Assembly: GCA_013043165.1 (NCBI GenBank)
Contig: JABDOQ010000053.1
Coordinates: 1-38,857, forward strand
Length of the DNA stretch: 38,857 nucleotides
DNA from: Woeseiaceae bacterium
GTDB taxonomy: Bacteria > Pseudomonadota > Gammaproteobacteria > Steroidobacterales > Woeseiaceae
Reading direction: 5' to 3'
A program made the position numbers and the translations under genes. The notes under the pieces are model-generated. The model worked only from the letters and a program-made list of their open reading frames with translations, made no database searches and was not told where the DNA came from. How positions within the stretch are numbered: position 1 is the first letter of the stretch; each line of letters opens with the position of its first letter. Positions 1 through 8,384 of this stretch are shown piece after piece.

Positions 1-779
1 CAGTTATGCGATTCGCCAAACGGTACCGGGCTTAGCTTCACGACGAATCGCGAATCGGCTGGCGTATCCAGGTTGATCTTGGATTTCGCCGCCTCGTAAG
101 CGCTGTTGACGTCGGGATCGGCGAAATAGGGCTGCTGCGCGGTCGGTGACTGCGAGCTGTGGCAGCCTGAGCAATACGGTTCGAGAATTGGCTCATGGAT
201 CAGCAGCTGGAACGAATCGGCGTCCATCGGGAAGTTCTTGCTGTCCCCGGGATTCTCGGAGTTCGGTGCTGTCAGCACGATCTCACGGCCGCCGTCGGCG
301 GTTTCACCGACCCAGTTTTCTATCCAGGTGGTCATGATCGAGCCGCAAACACCCGGATCGTCGACCCAGCAGCCGTGGCCGAGCGGCAGCTGACTCACTT
401 GCGCAACGATCGGGGACTGCGACGGCTGCTCCCGGTTTATTTCGCCAATCGCCGCGTCGTACGCATCGTTGACGTTGTCGTTGCGCGCGAACATCGGAAC
501 CTGGCCGACGACTTCATTGTGACAGGCGCCGCAACGGTCCGAGCTTCTGGTTTTCGCCCAGAATTCCTGCTGGAACTTCAGGACATCATCATCACGTGCC
601 ACCTCACCGCTATACGCGGTGCTGCCCGGGTCGGTGAGGTTCTGCGACAGCGGGTTGTCGGTTGTCTCGGCCCCACCACTACAAGCGGCAATAAGCAGGG
701 CCGACAACGTTGCGAGAATCGCTACGCGATACGAACGGCTGGCCGCAGTGCGCAAACTTTGCAAAACAGATCTGATCAT
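1..779 (-). CDS. Exported c-type cytochrome-like lipoprotein (3' end outside the window)
   Basis: Reading leftward from ATG at 779, the frame stays open for about 259 codons to the window edge. The N-terminus has basic residues, a hydrophobic stretch and a lipobox-like LLIAAC with Cys at about 33, so it is probably a lipoprotein. Two haem-type motifs are visible, CGACH (83-87) and CSGCH (203-207). Each is followed by a similar block (P-x-F-A, then D-V-N-x-A-Y-x-A-A, then I-N, then a GHxC or SHNC tail), so the protein contains an internal duplication. The start lies 10 nt after the stop of the upstream gene, with GAGGGG as ribosome binding site, so the two are probably one operon. I recall similar haem modules followed by LamG-type domains in related lineages, but the missing 3' part cannot be checked. 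Electron transfer in the periplasm or outer membrane is an inference. Confidence 0.7.
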   Translation of the reverse strand, partial: MIRSVLQSLRTAASRSYRVAILATLSALLIAACSGGAETTDNPLSQNLTDPGSTAYSGEVARDDDVLKFQQEFWAKTRSSDRCGACHNEVVGQVPMFARNDNVNDAYDAAIGEINREQPSQSPIVAQVSQLPLGHGCWVDDPGVCGSIMTTWIENWVGETADGGREIVLTAPNSENPGDSKNFPMDADSFQLLIHEPILEPYCSGCHSSQSPTAQQPYFADPDVNSAYEAAKSKINLDTPADSRFVVKLSPVPFGESHN

Positions 780-789
780 CACGTGCCCC

Positions 790-1998
790 TCACTCGCCCA
801 TGCAGTAGACGGCGGCATCTGCGAATACCTGCTTCATCTGGTAGCCGGTGCCGCGGAAGGTTGTGACGATGTCCGCAACCTTGGCACGGTCCGTCTCGTT
901 CTCGGGATCGCGCAGGCACATGGCGCGAAACGCTTTTTTGACCTGGCATGCGGCGAACGCCTGGCTGTTGCCCAGCTCCTCGCCGAGCGACTTCGCCCCT
1001 GAGCCACTCCCGGGACGGCCTTCGTCGAAGCCCAGGTAGGAGTTCTGGCCCTTGCGCCAGTAGTTGTCCCACGCATCATCGGGCGTACGGAATCCCTGCG
1101 GGAAATTCAGATCGTTGTTGAAGTATTTCGGCTGCACGTTCGGCGCGGTGTATTCGAGAGCGCCCGCTGCTTCGTCAAAATTGTAATAGGCAAAAGCCTG
1201 TGCCATCGGATCCATGCCGGTGTGACAGCCGATACAATTGTTCAGGAACAGGCGGCTATCCCCACCGGGACTGCGACTGACATCCTGTCGGATACGATCC
1301 GGCGGTAATTTGGGATCGTGCAGCTGCTCGAGATCCGTGCAAAAGTGATTCAGCATCGTGAAGCGGAACATCGCGCGATTGGTCCCGGCTACAAAGAAGG
1401 CCTCGGACGCGGCTCGCGACGTCATGACACCGGCAGTTGCCGCCTCGGGGATGCTCTGTATGGCTGCCTGCGATGCTGACTCCAGCGCATCCTTTAAATC
1501 GATATTGTTCGCTTCGAGCTGTTGGTAATGATCATTGTTCGACGCTGATGGGGCCGCAGAAACCAGGCCGGATCGCCCGACGTAGGTAATATTATGAGAG
1601 AGCAGCGTGTTGAATGGCACGCCGTCACGAATCATGCCGATGACTGTCGCGATATAGTCGTTTAATGGAACAAACACTGACTGGTCACGGTTGGTCCACG
1701 GCGCCGCGAAATTTTTCAGCGTGACGTTGTAGAAATTCTTGTTGTCCATCGCGATCGTCGCTGCGGTATTCGCGTTGCCGGGCAGCGCCGGGTTAATGGC
1801 GTCAGCCATTTCCTGCAGGACGTCTTCCGTGGGCGGTACCCCGGCGAGCCGATCGTGAAGACGCTGCGCTTGCTCAACGTAGCCCGCGTGAGCGGGAGTC
1901 ATCAACGAAGCGCTGAATGCGATTAGCAGCGTCGCAGCAACGCAAGAGACTATTACGCCCGGCCGCTTTTCAGATCGGCAGTACTTTTTATCATGCAT
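790..1998 (-). CDS. Exported protein with one CxxCH haem motif, distantly DUF1592/DUF1588-like
   Basis: 402 residues from ATG at 1998. A basic, cysteine-containing N-terminus leads into a hydrophobic segment (about 14-37) ending ATPAHA-like at TPAHA, a plausible signal peptide cleaved near residue 38. One CIGCH motif lies at 255-259, followed by TGMDPMAQAFAYYNFDE. That layout resembles the C-x-x-C-H...DP-x-G-x-A-x-x-x-F-D pattern of the DUF1588 haem region in planctomycete-type DUF1592/1588 proteins. The preceding NRAMFRFTMLNHFC segment also fits that group. The match is from memory of the family and is remote. The gene precedes another CxxCH lipoprotein on the same strand (10-nt gap) and is divergent from the large cytochrome lipoprotein at 2711. 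The substrate is unknown. Confidence 0.6.
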   Translation of the reverse strand: MHDKKYCRSEKRPGVIVSCVAATLLIAFSASLMTPAHAGYVEQAQRLHDRLAGVPPTEDVLQEMADAINPALPGNANTAATIAMDNKNFYNVTLKNFAAPWTNRDQSVFVPLNDYIATVIGMIRDGVPFNTLLSHNITYVGRSGLVSAAPSASNNDHYQQLEANNIDLKDALESASQAAIQSIPEAATAGVMTSRAASEAFFVAGTNRAMFRFTMLNHFCTDLEQLHDPKLPPDRIRQDVSRSPGGDSRLFLNNCIGCHTGMDPMAQAFAYYNFDEAAGALEYTAPNVQPKYFNNDLNFPQGFRTPDDAWDNYWRKGQNSYLGFDEGRPGSGSGAKSLGEELGNSQAFAACQVKKAFRAMCLRDPENETDRAKVADIVTTFRGTGYQMKQVFADAAVYCMGE

Positions 1999-2410
1999 AC
2001 GTTGGTAGCTCGTTACTTGTGCGAATCAGTTGAGCGCATTCTGCTCGGTTACTCGATGTGGTTTCGGCAGCGTGCCGGATATCGACAAGTTCCACCGTGA
2101 AGACATTCACAGTCCTTAACTGCCACCCGAAATCAATCGATCTCCAATCAACAAAGCAAGTGCTGTGCCAGCTCGCGCTCATGCGGGGAAATGTCTAATT
2201 ATTATTCGTAAAAACAGCGAGTTACTTGTGGCCTGCGGAGCGAGTGTCCGGCTGCCATATGTCAAGCGCTTGTCGGTCGAAGCCCACAGTATTTTGGGGT
2301 CCGCACCATAAAGTACTGATTTCCTGCGGCAACACGGCTGTCGCCGATCGGAGACAGTCGTCATGATGACCCCGTCAATCTGAAAAATATTCTCGTCGGC
2401 AAAGTGTGAA

Positions 2411-2434
2411 CGCCGTCACAGTCGGGTGACGGCG
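2411..2434. repeat. Perfect 9-bp inverted repeat in the divergent control region
   Basis: CGCCGTCAC (2411-2419) and GTGACGGCG (2426-2434) are exact reverse complements separated by 6 nt. No T-run follows on either strand, so a Rho-independent terminator is unlikely. An operator or an RNA stem-loop upstream of the cytochrome cluster is possible. Confidence 0.55.
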
Positions 2435-2558
2435 ATAACCGTTCACTGCGGAGTCTCGTGCTTCTTGCCGCGGCCGGACATACCGCGGGTTTGGTCTGCG
2501 CCAGTCGGTTCGGTTACCGACGTGGTTTAACATTGTTGCCTGTCGTGCTTTTGAGACA

Positions 2559-2588
2559 TTACATCGCTTTGCCGGTGAGCCCTATAAT
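2559..2588 (+). promoter_or_regulatory. Candidate sigma-70 promoter for the HzsA-like cluster
   Basis: A perfect -10 hexamer TATAAT (2583-2588) has a weak -35 candidate TTACAT (2559-2564) 18 nt upstream. It would give a leader of roughly 115 nt before the ATG at 2711. The -10 is strong and the -35 is poor, which could indicate activator dependence. Confidence 0.4.
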
Positions 2589-2710
2589 TACGGCACTTTG
2601 TTCCATTTTTGAACGGCGCGTCCGCACAGTTGACCGCGGTTTGTGACTGCGTTAACGGTATGCCGCCACTGCGCCGGCGTAGGCTGGCTGGATGATCCCA
2701 GGTATCAGCA

Positions 2711-5446
2711 ATGTTGATGAATTTGCGACAACTGTTTGAAGGACTCGCTGCGGCAGCCGCGAGGCTGATGTCATTGTCAGTGGTCGCGGCGCTCGCCGCC
2801 TGCGGCGGCAGCGGTGATGGCGTCAGCATCGGGACGGGTCAGGACGCCGACCCGGTGATCGTGGATTTTCCGATTGCCTATATCAAGGCGCCGGTGCCGA
2901 TCGACGACAATGGCGTGTTCCAGCAGCGCGACCTGCGTGAACAGATCACTTTTGATTTCGGTGCTGATCTGTATTTTCGTGACCGCGCAGCTCCGGGTGC
3001 TGAAGCGGTCAATATCACGGGTGAAATTTCTCAGGGTCTGGCCGCGATTCGTGACGTGGAAATCGATTTTGATGGTAGCCGCCTGCTGTTCGCGATGCGC
3101 GTGCCGTTCGATCCGGATGTTGACGAAGAAGACCTGCCGACCTGGAATATCTGGCAGTACACGTTCGAGACCGCCGAACTGAAGCGCATCATTCCGACGG
3201 AGCTGTCAGCGGAGATTGGTCACGACATCATGCCGAAGTATCTTCCGGACGGCCGCATTATCTTCTCTTCGACGCGGCAGACACAGTCGCAGGCCGTGTT
3301 GCTCGACGAAAATAAGGGCGCATTTCCGGCGCAGGACGAGGACGACAACGAGCCCGCATTTAACCTGCACGTCATGGATGAGACAGGGCTCAATATCAAG
3401 CAGGTTTCATTCAACCAGAGCCACGACCTCGATCCTTCCGTGCTGGCAAACGGACAAATTGTCTTCAGTCGCTGGGACAACAACGGTCCCAATAACGCCG
3501 TCAATCTGTACCGCATGAATCCGGACGGCTCCAGGCTCGAGCTGCTGTACGGACAGCAGAGTCACGACACCGGCACCAATGGCTCAACGATTCAGTTCAT
3601 GCAGCCGCGGCAGGTCGAGGACGGCCGGGTTATGGTCCTGGCGAGACCATTCACCGATACCGAGGGTGGCGGTGAGCTGCTGCTGATCGACACGCCGCAG
3701 TACGTCGAAAACCAGCAGCCAACGAGAGAAAACATAGGAGTCCTCACCGGTCCGGCGCAGCAGGACGCGACCGTTAATGAAGTATCGACGATTCCGGGAA
3801 CGCCTTCGGTGGGCGGCCGCTACTATTCCGTCTATCCGTTGCAGGATGGCACCGAGCGACTGATGGTTAGCTGGAGCCAGTGTCGCCTCGCGGAGATTCT
3901 TCCCGATGACGGCGACCCGGAAACCGACAACGTAGCCATCCTGCCCTGTACCGATGAGGGTCTGGCTAATGTCGTTGCCGCGGGCAACAACCCCGGAGTG
4001 GGTGACTTTGTCGTGGCACCACCGCTGTACGGTATCTGGATCTACGATCCGCGAGAGGACACACAGCTACCGATCGTCGAGGGCGAAGAGGGTTTCATGT
4101 TCACCGAAGTTGTGTCTGCCGACCCGCGGCCCTTACCGCCGGTAGTGTTCGACGGGCTCGATGATTTTCCGCTGGACATATCCCTGGCAGCGGCGGGCGA
4201 GGCGCTTCTGAATATTCGCAGTGTCTACGATTTCGACGGGGCGCCATTATTCGATATCGCCGCGTTGGCGGACCCGGCGCAAACCCTGGCAGAGGATCGA
4301 CCCGCACGCTTCTTGCGCGTCGAGAAAGCCGTCTCGCAGCCTGATGACGAAGTGCGCGATATCGACAACACGGCCTTCGGTGTAACGACGCGATTTGGTA
4401 TGAAAGAGATCGTCGGGTACGCGATGATCGAGCCGGATGGCTCGGTTATGGTCAAGGTGCCGGCTTACACGGCGCTGATGCTCAGCGTTGTCGATGACAA
4501 GGGACATCGTATTACGCAGCGGCATAATAACTGGATCGCGGCAGCACCCGGGCAAGAGCTCAAGTGCAACGGTTGCCACGATGCCAACAGTGGTCTGTCG
4601 CATGGCCGAATCGATGCATTTAACAGCGCATGGGCCGGTGCGAGGACGGCGGGCGTTGCGTTTCCCAATACGGATCCGATGTGGTTCGTCAGTGACGTCG
4701 GTGACACGATGGCGGAAACGCGCGCCAAGGTCACCTGTGCCGACGGCAGCTGCTCCTCGATCGAGCCGTCGATGAACGTCATCTACCGCGATGTCTGGAC
4801 GGCGGATCCGGTTATCGCCGCCAACAACCTCGATATTGATTACCTGTACACCGACCTGACCACCGGATCGCCGGCGTCGCTCGCCTGCCAGGATGACTGG
4901 CAGGCGCAATGCCGCAGCGTTATTAACTATGAAACCATTATTCATCCGCTGTGGAGCCAGCCGCGTCTTGTCTTTGACGTTGACGGCAATCCGGTTATTG
5001 ACCCGGCTTCCGGCGAGCAGCGGAGCAATAACTGCCTCAATTGCCACACGCCGGTCGATCCGGCTACCGGACTGGCCCGCGTGCCGGCAGGGCAGCTGGA
5101 ATTTCAGAATGGCCTGTCTCTCGACGAGCCCGATCATTTTCATGCCTATCGCGAGCTGTTAGTTACTGATAATCTTCAGGTTCTGGAGGGCGGCATGCTG
5201 GTCGATGCCACTCGTGTGATCGGTCAGGATGCAAACGGCGACGACATTGTCGAATTCATTACCACTAATCCGCCGGCAGTAGCCGGGTCTGCGGCATTAT
5301 CGAGCGTTTTCTTTGCCCCTTTTAATGATCCACTGGATCTTGATCACTACAATATTTTGTCCGAGGCGGAACAACGCCTTATCGCGGAATGGTTGGATGT
5401 CGGCGCCCAGTATTACAACAATCCCTTCGACGCCCCTGCCAACTAG
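2711..5446 (+). CDS. HzsA-related large lipoprotein with beta-propeller-like repeats and two CxxCH motifs
   Basis: 911 residues. The N-terminus has a hydrophobic stretch and lipobox LAAC with Cys31 followed by Gly/Ser, indicating an envelope lipoprotein. Residues about 150-300 contain TolB/propeller-like phrases (PKYLPDGRIIFSSTRQ, then NLHVMDETG, then HDLDPSVLANGQIVFSRWD). This arrangement, with C-terminal cytochrome motifs CNGCH (619-623) and CLNCH (775-779), matches what databases call HzsA-related proteins, named for the middle domain of the anammox hydrazine synthase alpha subunit. No beta or gamma hydrazine synthase genes are in view, so hydrazine synthesis is not implied; a periplasmic or surface redox role is the safer reading. 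The downstream barrel gene starts within its 3' end, suggesting translational coupling and a shared operon. The start was chosen for the signal sequence and an upstream AGG. Confidence 0.75.
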   Translation: MLMNLRQLFEGLAAAAARLMSLSVVAALAACGGSGDGVSIGTGQDADPVIVDFPIAYIKAPVPIDDNGVFQQRDLREQITFDFGADLYFRDRAAPGAEAVNITGEISQGLAAIRDVEIDFDGSRLLFAMRVPFDPDVDEEDLPTWNIWQYTFETAELKRIIPTELSAEIGHDIMPKYLPDGRIIFSSTRQTQSQAVLLDENKGAFPAQDEDDNEPAFNLHVMDETGLNIKQVSFNQSHDLDPSVLANGQIVFSRWDNNGPNNAVNLYRMNPDGSRLELLYGQQSHDTGTNGSTIQFMQPRQVEDGRVMVLARPFTDTEGGGELLLIDTPQYVENQQPTRENIGVLTGPAQQDATVNEVSTIPGTPSVGGRYYSVYPLQDGTERLMVSWSQCRLAEILPDDGDPETDNVAILPCTDEGLANVVAAGNNPGVGDFVVAPPLYGIWIYDPREDTQLPIVEGEEGFMFTEVVSADPRPLPPVVFDGLDDFPLDISLAAAGEALLNIRSVYDFDGAPLFDIAALADPAQTLAEDRPARFLRVEKAVSQPDDEVRDIDNTAFGVTTRFGMKEIVGYAMIEPDGSVMVKVPAYTALMLSVVDDKGHRITQRHNNWIAAAPGQELKCNGCHDANSGLSHGRIDAFNSAWAGARTAGVAFPNTDPMWFVSDVGDTMAETRAKVTCADGSCSSIEPSMNVIYRDVWTADPVIAANNLDIDYLYTDLTTGSPASLACQDDWQAQCRSVINYETIIHPLWSQPRLVFDVDGNPVIDPASGEQRSNNCLNCHTPVDPATGLARVPAGQLEFQNGLSLDEPDHFHAYRELLVTDNLQVLEGGMLVDATRVIGQDANGDDIVEFITTNPPAVAGSAALSSVFFAPFNDPLDLDHYNILSEAEQRLIAEWLDVGAQYYNNPFDAPAN

Positions 5447-6191
5447 GTCGTATTGGCTGGCTTGCCTTGCGGTAGTCCTGCTGCAGACGTTCGCGGTGGC
5501 GCCGCTTCTTGCTGCGGAAGATTATCGGACGGTTGTCGTTGCCGATCCGTATCTCGAAATGCGGACCGGACCGGGGCGCGGCTATCCAATTTTTCACGTG
5601 GTTGAGCGTGGTGACACGGTGGACATCATCAAGCAGCGCACAACGTGGTACGAGGTGCGCGACGCCAACGGGAAACAGGGTTGGGTAACCAGGGAACAGC
5701 TGGCTCAGACACTGCGGCCGGATGGTGAGCAAACGAGCTTCGAGCGAGCGACGATCGAGGATTTCACGAACGCGAAATGGGAAACAGGGCTGCTTGCCGG
5801 CGATTTCGGCGGCGCGAATATCGTTTCGCTGTATGGTAGCTATTCGCTCAACCCGAACGTGTCGTTCGAGCTCTGGGGCTCGCAAATTCTTGGTAACTTC
5901 TCGAATGGCTGGATGGGTAGCGTGAACGTTGTGCACGAGGCGTGGCCCGAATGGCGAGTCTCGCCCTTTTTTACGCTCGGCGCCGGGTACATAAGAACGG
6001 AGCCGAAGTCGACGATTGTCCAGAGCGAGGATCGTACGGACCAGATAGGACACGTGGGTGCGGGCTTCCGCGTGTATGCAGGCCGCCGCTTCTTGCTGCG
6101 TGCCGAGTACAAGAGCTACGTGGTTTTCACGAGCCGGGACGAAAATGAGGAAGTAGAGGAATGGAAAGTCGGTTTCGCGTTCTTTTTCTGA
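5397..6191 (+). CDS. SH3-domain protein with C-terminal outer-membrane beta-barrel
   Basis: 264 residues from ATG at 5397, overlapping the previous gene by 50 nt. A longer frame exists upstream, but this start places a hydrophobic signal segment (about 18-40, ending LLAAED) near the N-terminus. Residues about 44-102 form a bacterial SH3 domain, recognisable by LEMRTGPGRGYPIFHVVERGD and the later W-Y-x-V and GWV motifs. The remainder alternates polar and aromatic residues and ends in F-A-F-F-F, the usual terminal phenylalanine signature for outer-membrane barrel assembly. SH3 domains in exported proteins commonly bind peptidoglycan, so the protein may link an outer-membrane barrel to the wall. 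Its 3' end overlaps the next barrel gene by 31 nt. Confidence 0.75.
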   Translation: MSAPSITTIPSTPLPTRSYWLACLAVVLLQTFAVAPLLAAEDYRTVVVADPYLEMRTGPGRGYPIFHVVERGDTVDIIKQRTTWYEVRDANGKQGWVTREQLAQTLRPDGEQTSFERATIEDFTNAKWETGLLAGDFGGANIVSLYGSYSLNPNVSFELWGSQILGNFSNGWMGSVNVVHEAWPEWRVSPFFTLGAGYIRTEPKSTIVQSEDRTDQIGHVGAGFRVYAGRRFLLRAEYKSYVVFTSRDENEEVEEWKVGFAFFF

Positions 6192-6841
6192 TTGTTGCCA
6201 TGATAAGCCTGTCGGGCTGCGCGGCGACAAAGAACCTGTTCGGTTTCGGCGATAAAGAGGCACCACCTCCCACGTCGGAAGCGCCAGGACAGGTCATCGA
6301 TCCGGAGGTCGAGCGCCGTGAAATCAAGGAACCCGCAATCGATCGTGAGGACTTCGAGATCGGTGCCTATGTCGGCATCATGAGTATCGAAGACTTCGGC
6401 AGTGACGTTTCGTACGGCGTGCGACTCGCCTACCACATCACCGAGGGCTTTTTCGTCGAAGGCACGGTCGGCCAGACTGAGGGCGGGCTGACGAGCTTCG
6501 AGGAATTATCCGGTGGCGCGCGGCTCATAACGGACAGCCAGAGGACCTTCACGTATTACAACCTGAATCTCGGCTATAACATTTTGCCCGGCGAAGTGTT
6601 CATTGGCGAAGGACGTGCCTATAACACCAACCTGTATTTAATCGCGGGGCTCGGTTCGACGCGGTTTGCCGGCGACGATCGGTTCACGGTCAACGTCGGT
6701 GCGGGCTATCGATTCCTGCTCTCGGACTCGATCGCTTTGCACCTCGACTTCCGCGATCACCTGTTCGATATCGATCTTCTCGGTGAGGAGAAGACGGCGC
6801 ACAATCTCGAGGGCCACCTGGGCTTCACGGTGTTCTTCTGA
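6161..6841 (+). CDS. Outer-membrane beta-barrel lipoprotein (TIGR04565-like)
   Basis: 226 residues. The signal peptide ends in the lipobox LSGC (Cys20), followed by a Pro/Glu-rich linker to about residue 60. From FEIGAYVGIMSIEDFGSDVSYG onward the sequence shows amphipathic beta-strands with Gly-aromatic alternation and ends LGFTVFF, typical of outer-membrane barrels. The GAYVGxMxxEDFG beginning is what I associate with the small barrel family TIGR04565; that assignment is from memory. The gene overlaps the SH3-barrel gene by 31 nt, so the two barrels are probably translated together and may form one complex. Function unknown. Confidence 0.7.
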   Translation: MESRFRVLFLIVAMISLSGCAATKNLFGFGDKEAPPPTSEAPGQVIDPEVERREIKEPAIDREDFEIGAYVGIMSIEDFGSDVSYGVRLAYHITEGFFVEGTVGQTEGGLTSFEELSGGARLITDSQRTFTYYNLNLGYNILPGEVFIGEGRAYNTNLYLIAGLGSTRFAGDDRFTVNVGAGYRFLLSDSIALHLDFRDHLFDIDLLGEEKTAHNLEGHLGFTVFF

Positions 6842-6889
6842 GGCAGGGATCACGGTTTCAAATCGGTTTCCCGGGATAATGGTGAGCTT

Positions 6890-7132
6890 ATGAAAAATGT
6901 TTTTTTAGCGATTGGTCGAATTTTGCTGCCGCTGCTCGTCATCGGCGGGCTGTCGGGGTGCAGCAATATCGAGCCCTGGGTCAAACCCTATGAACGGGAC
7001 AGGCTTGCGGATCCGATTATGGCGCTCGACGGTGACCCCGTTTCAACGTCTTATCTGCAGCACGTTTACGAATCCCGTGAAGGCGCCCGCGGCGGTGAAG
7101 GCGCGGCCGGCGGCGGCTGCGGCTGTAACTAG
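6890..7132 (+). CDS. DUF4266 small lipoprotein with Gly/Cys tail
   Basis: 80 residues. The signal peptide ends in LSGC (Cys24), and the core W-V-K-P-Y-E-R-D-x-L-A-D-P-I-M is the DUF4266 signature. The C-terminus is a run of glycines with a cysteine pair, GGGCGCN. DUF4266 genes are known to sit directly before DUF3570 genes, as here (12-nt gap), often with a thioredoxin-like gene and an ApbE-type flavin transferase. Neither of those is visible here. The tail could bind metal or be modified, but nothing in the sequence proves it. The mature lipoprotein would be only about 57 residues. Confidence 0.8.
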   Translation: MKNVFLAIGRILLPLLVIGGLSGCSNIEPWVKPYERDRLADPIMALDGDPVSTSYLQHVYESREGARGGEGAAGGGCGCN

Positions 7133-7144
7133 CGGTATCGAGCG

Positions 7145-8284
7145 ATGACCATGCTCCGACGCGGACTCTTGCTTGCAGCCACGCTGATGGTTTTTGACGT
7201 CGCCCATGCGGGTGTATTGCCGGAAGATCGTGCTGATGTTCTTTACCATCTCTACGACGGCGGTGGTGTCGAAATCGACGGCCCGTCTATCCTGGTTCGC
7301 AAGCAAGTCGGCAAGAGCCTTTCGTTCGTTGGCAACTACTACGTCGATATGGTGAGTTCAGCATCAATTGACGTTATAACGACAGCGAGTCCCTATACCG
7401 AAGAACGCAAGCAGTGGTCACTGGGCATGGATTACCTGCGCGGCAATACGACGATGCGCGCCGGCTACACGAGCAGTGAAGAGTCCGACTACGATGCGGC
7501 AACTTATAATTTCTCGGTGAGCCAGGATATGTTCGGCGCGCTGACGACGCTGACGCTGAGTTATGCGCTTGGCGACGATGTCGTCGGCAAGTCAAATGAC
7601 CCGACCTTCGAGCGGCAGCTGGACAAACAAATCTACGGCATCGGCTTGACGCAGATTCTGACGAAGAATCTGATCTCGACCGTGAATTTCGAGACCATGA
7701 CCGACGAAGGCTATCTGAACAACCCGTATCGGTCGGTACGCTATTTCGACTCCGGCAGCGCTCTTGGCTACAGCTATGAAAGCGAGCTCTACCCGAATAC
7801 GCGTACCAGCAATGCTCTTGGCATTCGGGCTCGCTACTTCCTGCCTTATCGCGCGGCGGTCGAAGCAGAATACCGGTACTTCATCGATACCTGGGACGTC
7901 GAAAGTCACACAGCCGCAATCACGTACATTCACCCGTGGAAAGATTTCACGTTTACGGGCAAATTCCGATATCACGACCAGACAGGTGCACATTTTTACA
8001 GCGACCTTTTTTCGAGGGCAGAGGCGACCAACTTCCGTGGTCGTGACAAAGAGCTGAGCCCGTTGACCAGCTACACGTTTAAGCTGAAGGCCGCTTATAC
8101 CTTCCTTAACGAAAACCAGAGTTGGGGCTTTCTCAAGAAGGGGTCGGTCACGGCTTCGCTCGACATGCTGCATATCGATTTCCACGACTTCTCGGACTTG
8201 ACGGCGCTCGCGCCAATCGGCGAAGAGCCACTTTACAAGCTCGATGCCGACGTCTTCCAGATTTTCTTTTCGTTCTGGTACTAA
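7145..8284 (+). CDS. DUF3570 outer-membrane protein
   Basis: 379 residues with an N-terminal signal peptide ending near AHAG. The mature start PEDRADVLYHLYDGGGVEIDGPSILVRKQ is characteristic of DUF3570 proteins. The rest is a long series of short amphipathic strands with many Tyr and Trp residues, ending in FQIFFSFWY, which fits a beta-barrel of about 14-16 strands with a terminal aromatic residue. It follows the DUF4266 gene by 12 nt and closes the rightward cluster that begins at 2711. The family is widespread in Proteobacteria but has no established function. Location and barrel topology are inferred from composition. Confidence 0.8.
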   Translation: MTMLRRGLLLAATLMVFDVAHAGVLPEDRADVLYHLYDGGGVEIDGPSILVRKQVGKSLSFVGNYYVDMVSSASIDVITTASPYTEERKQWSLGMDYLRGNTTMRAGYTSSEESDYDAATYNFSVSQDMFGALTTLTLSYALGDDVVGKSNDPTFERQLDKQIYGIGLTQILTKNLISTVNFETMTDEGYLNNPYRSVRYFDSGSALGYSYESELYPNTRTSNALGIRARYFLPYRAAVEAEYRYFIDTWDVESHTAAITYIHPWKDFTFTGKFRYHDQTGAHFYSDLFSRAEATNFRGRDKELSPLTSYTFKLKAAYTFLNENQSWGFLKKGSVTASLDMLHIDFHDFSDLTALAPIGEEPLYKLDADVFQIFFSFWY

Positions 8285-8384
8285 ACTGATCGCGCTGCGA
8301 CGCGCCTGGATCGCGGCGATCGTGACCATGAGCCGCGCCGACTGATGTTAGGATGTGCTCCGGGCAAGCCGGAGGTACGCGTCC

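Larger units (their letters stand above)
1999..2710. other. Divergent intergenic control region without a supported gene
   Basis: The 712 bases between the leftward cytochrome gene and the rightward HzsA-like gene contain only short open frames without ribosome binding sites or recognisable protein sequence. The region holds a perfect 9-bp inverted repeat (2411-2434) and a candidate rightward promoter (2559-2588), listed separately. I found no convincing FNR-type site (TTGAT-N4-ATCAA). Its length is large for this gene-dense window and suggests regulated divergent expression. Confidence 0.5.

Noticed and set aside
195-866. Rightward open frame of 223 codons across the two cytochrome genes
   Set aside because: The opposite strand has the lipobox, two haem motifs and a ribosome binding site in the right places.
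2179-2364. Small leftward open frame in the divergent control region
   Set aside because: No ribosome binding site, no hydrophobic or motif content, and unbalanced composition.
2711-5446. True hydrazine synthase (anammox) function
   Set aside because: No partner subunits, no hydrazine dehydrogenase, and the organism type does not fit; only fold resemblance is supported.
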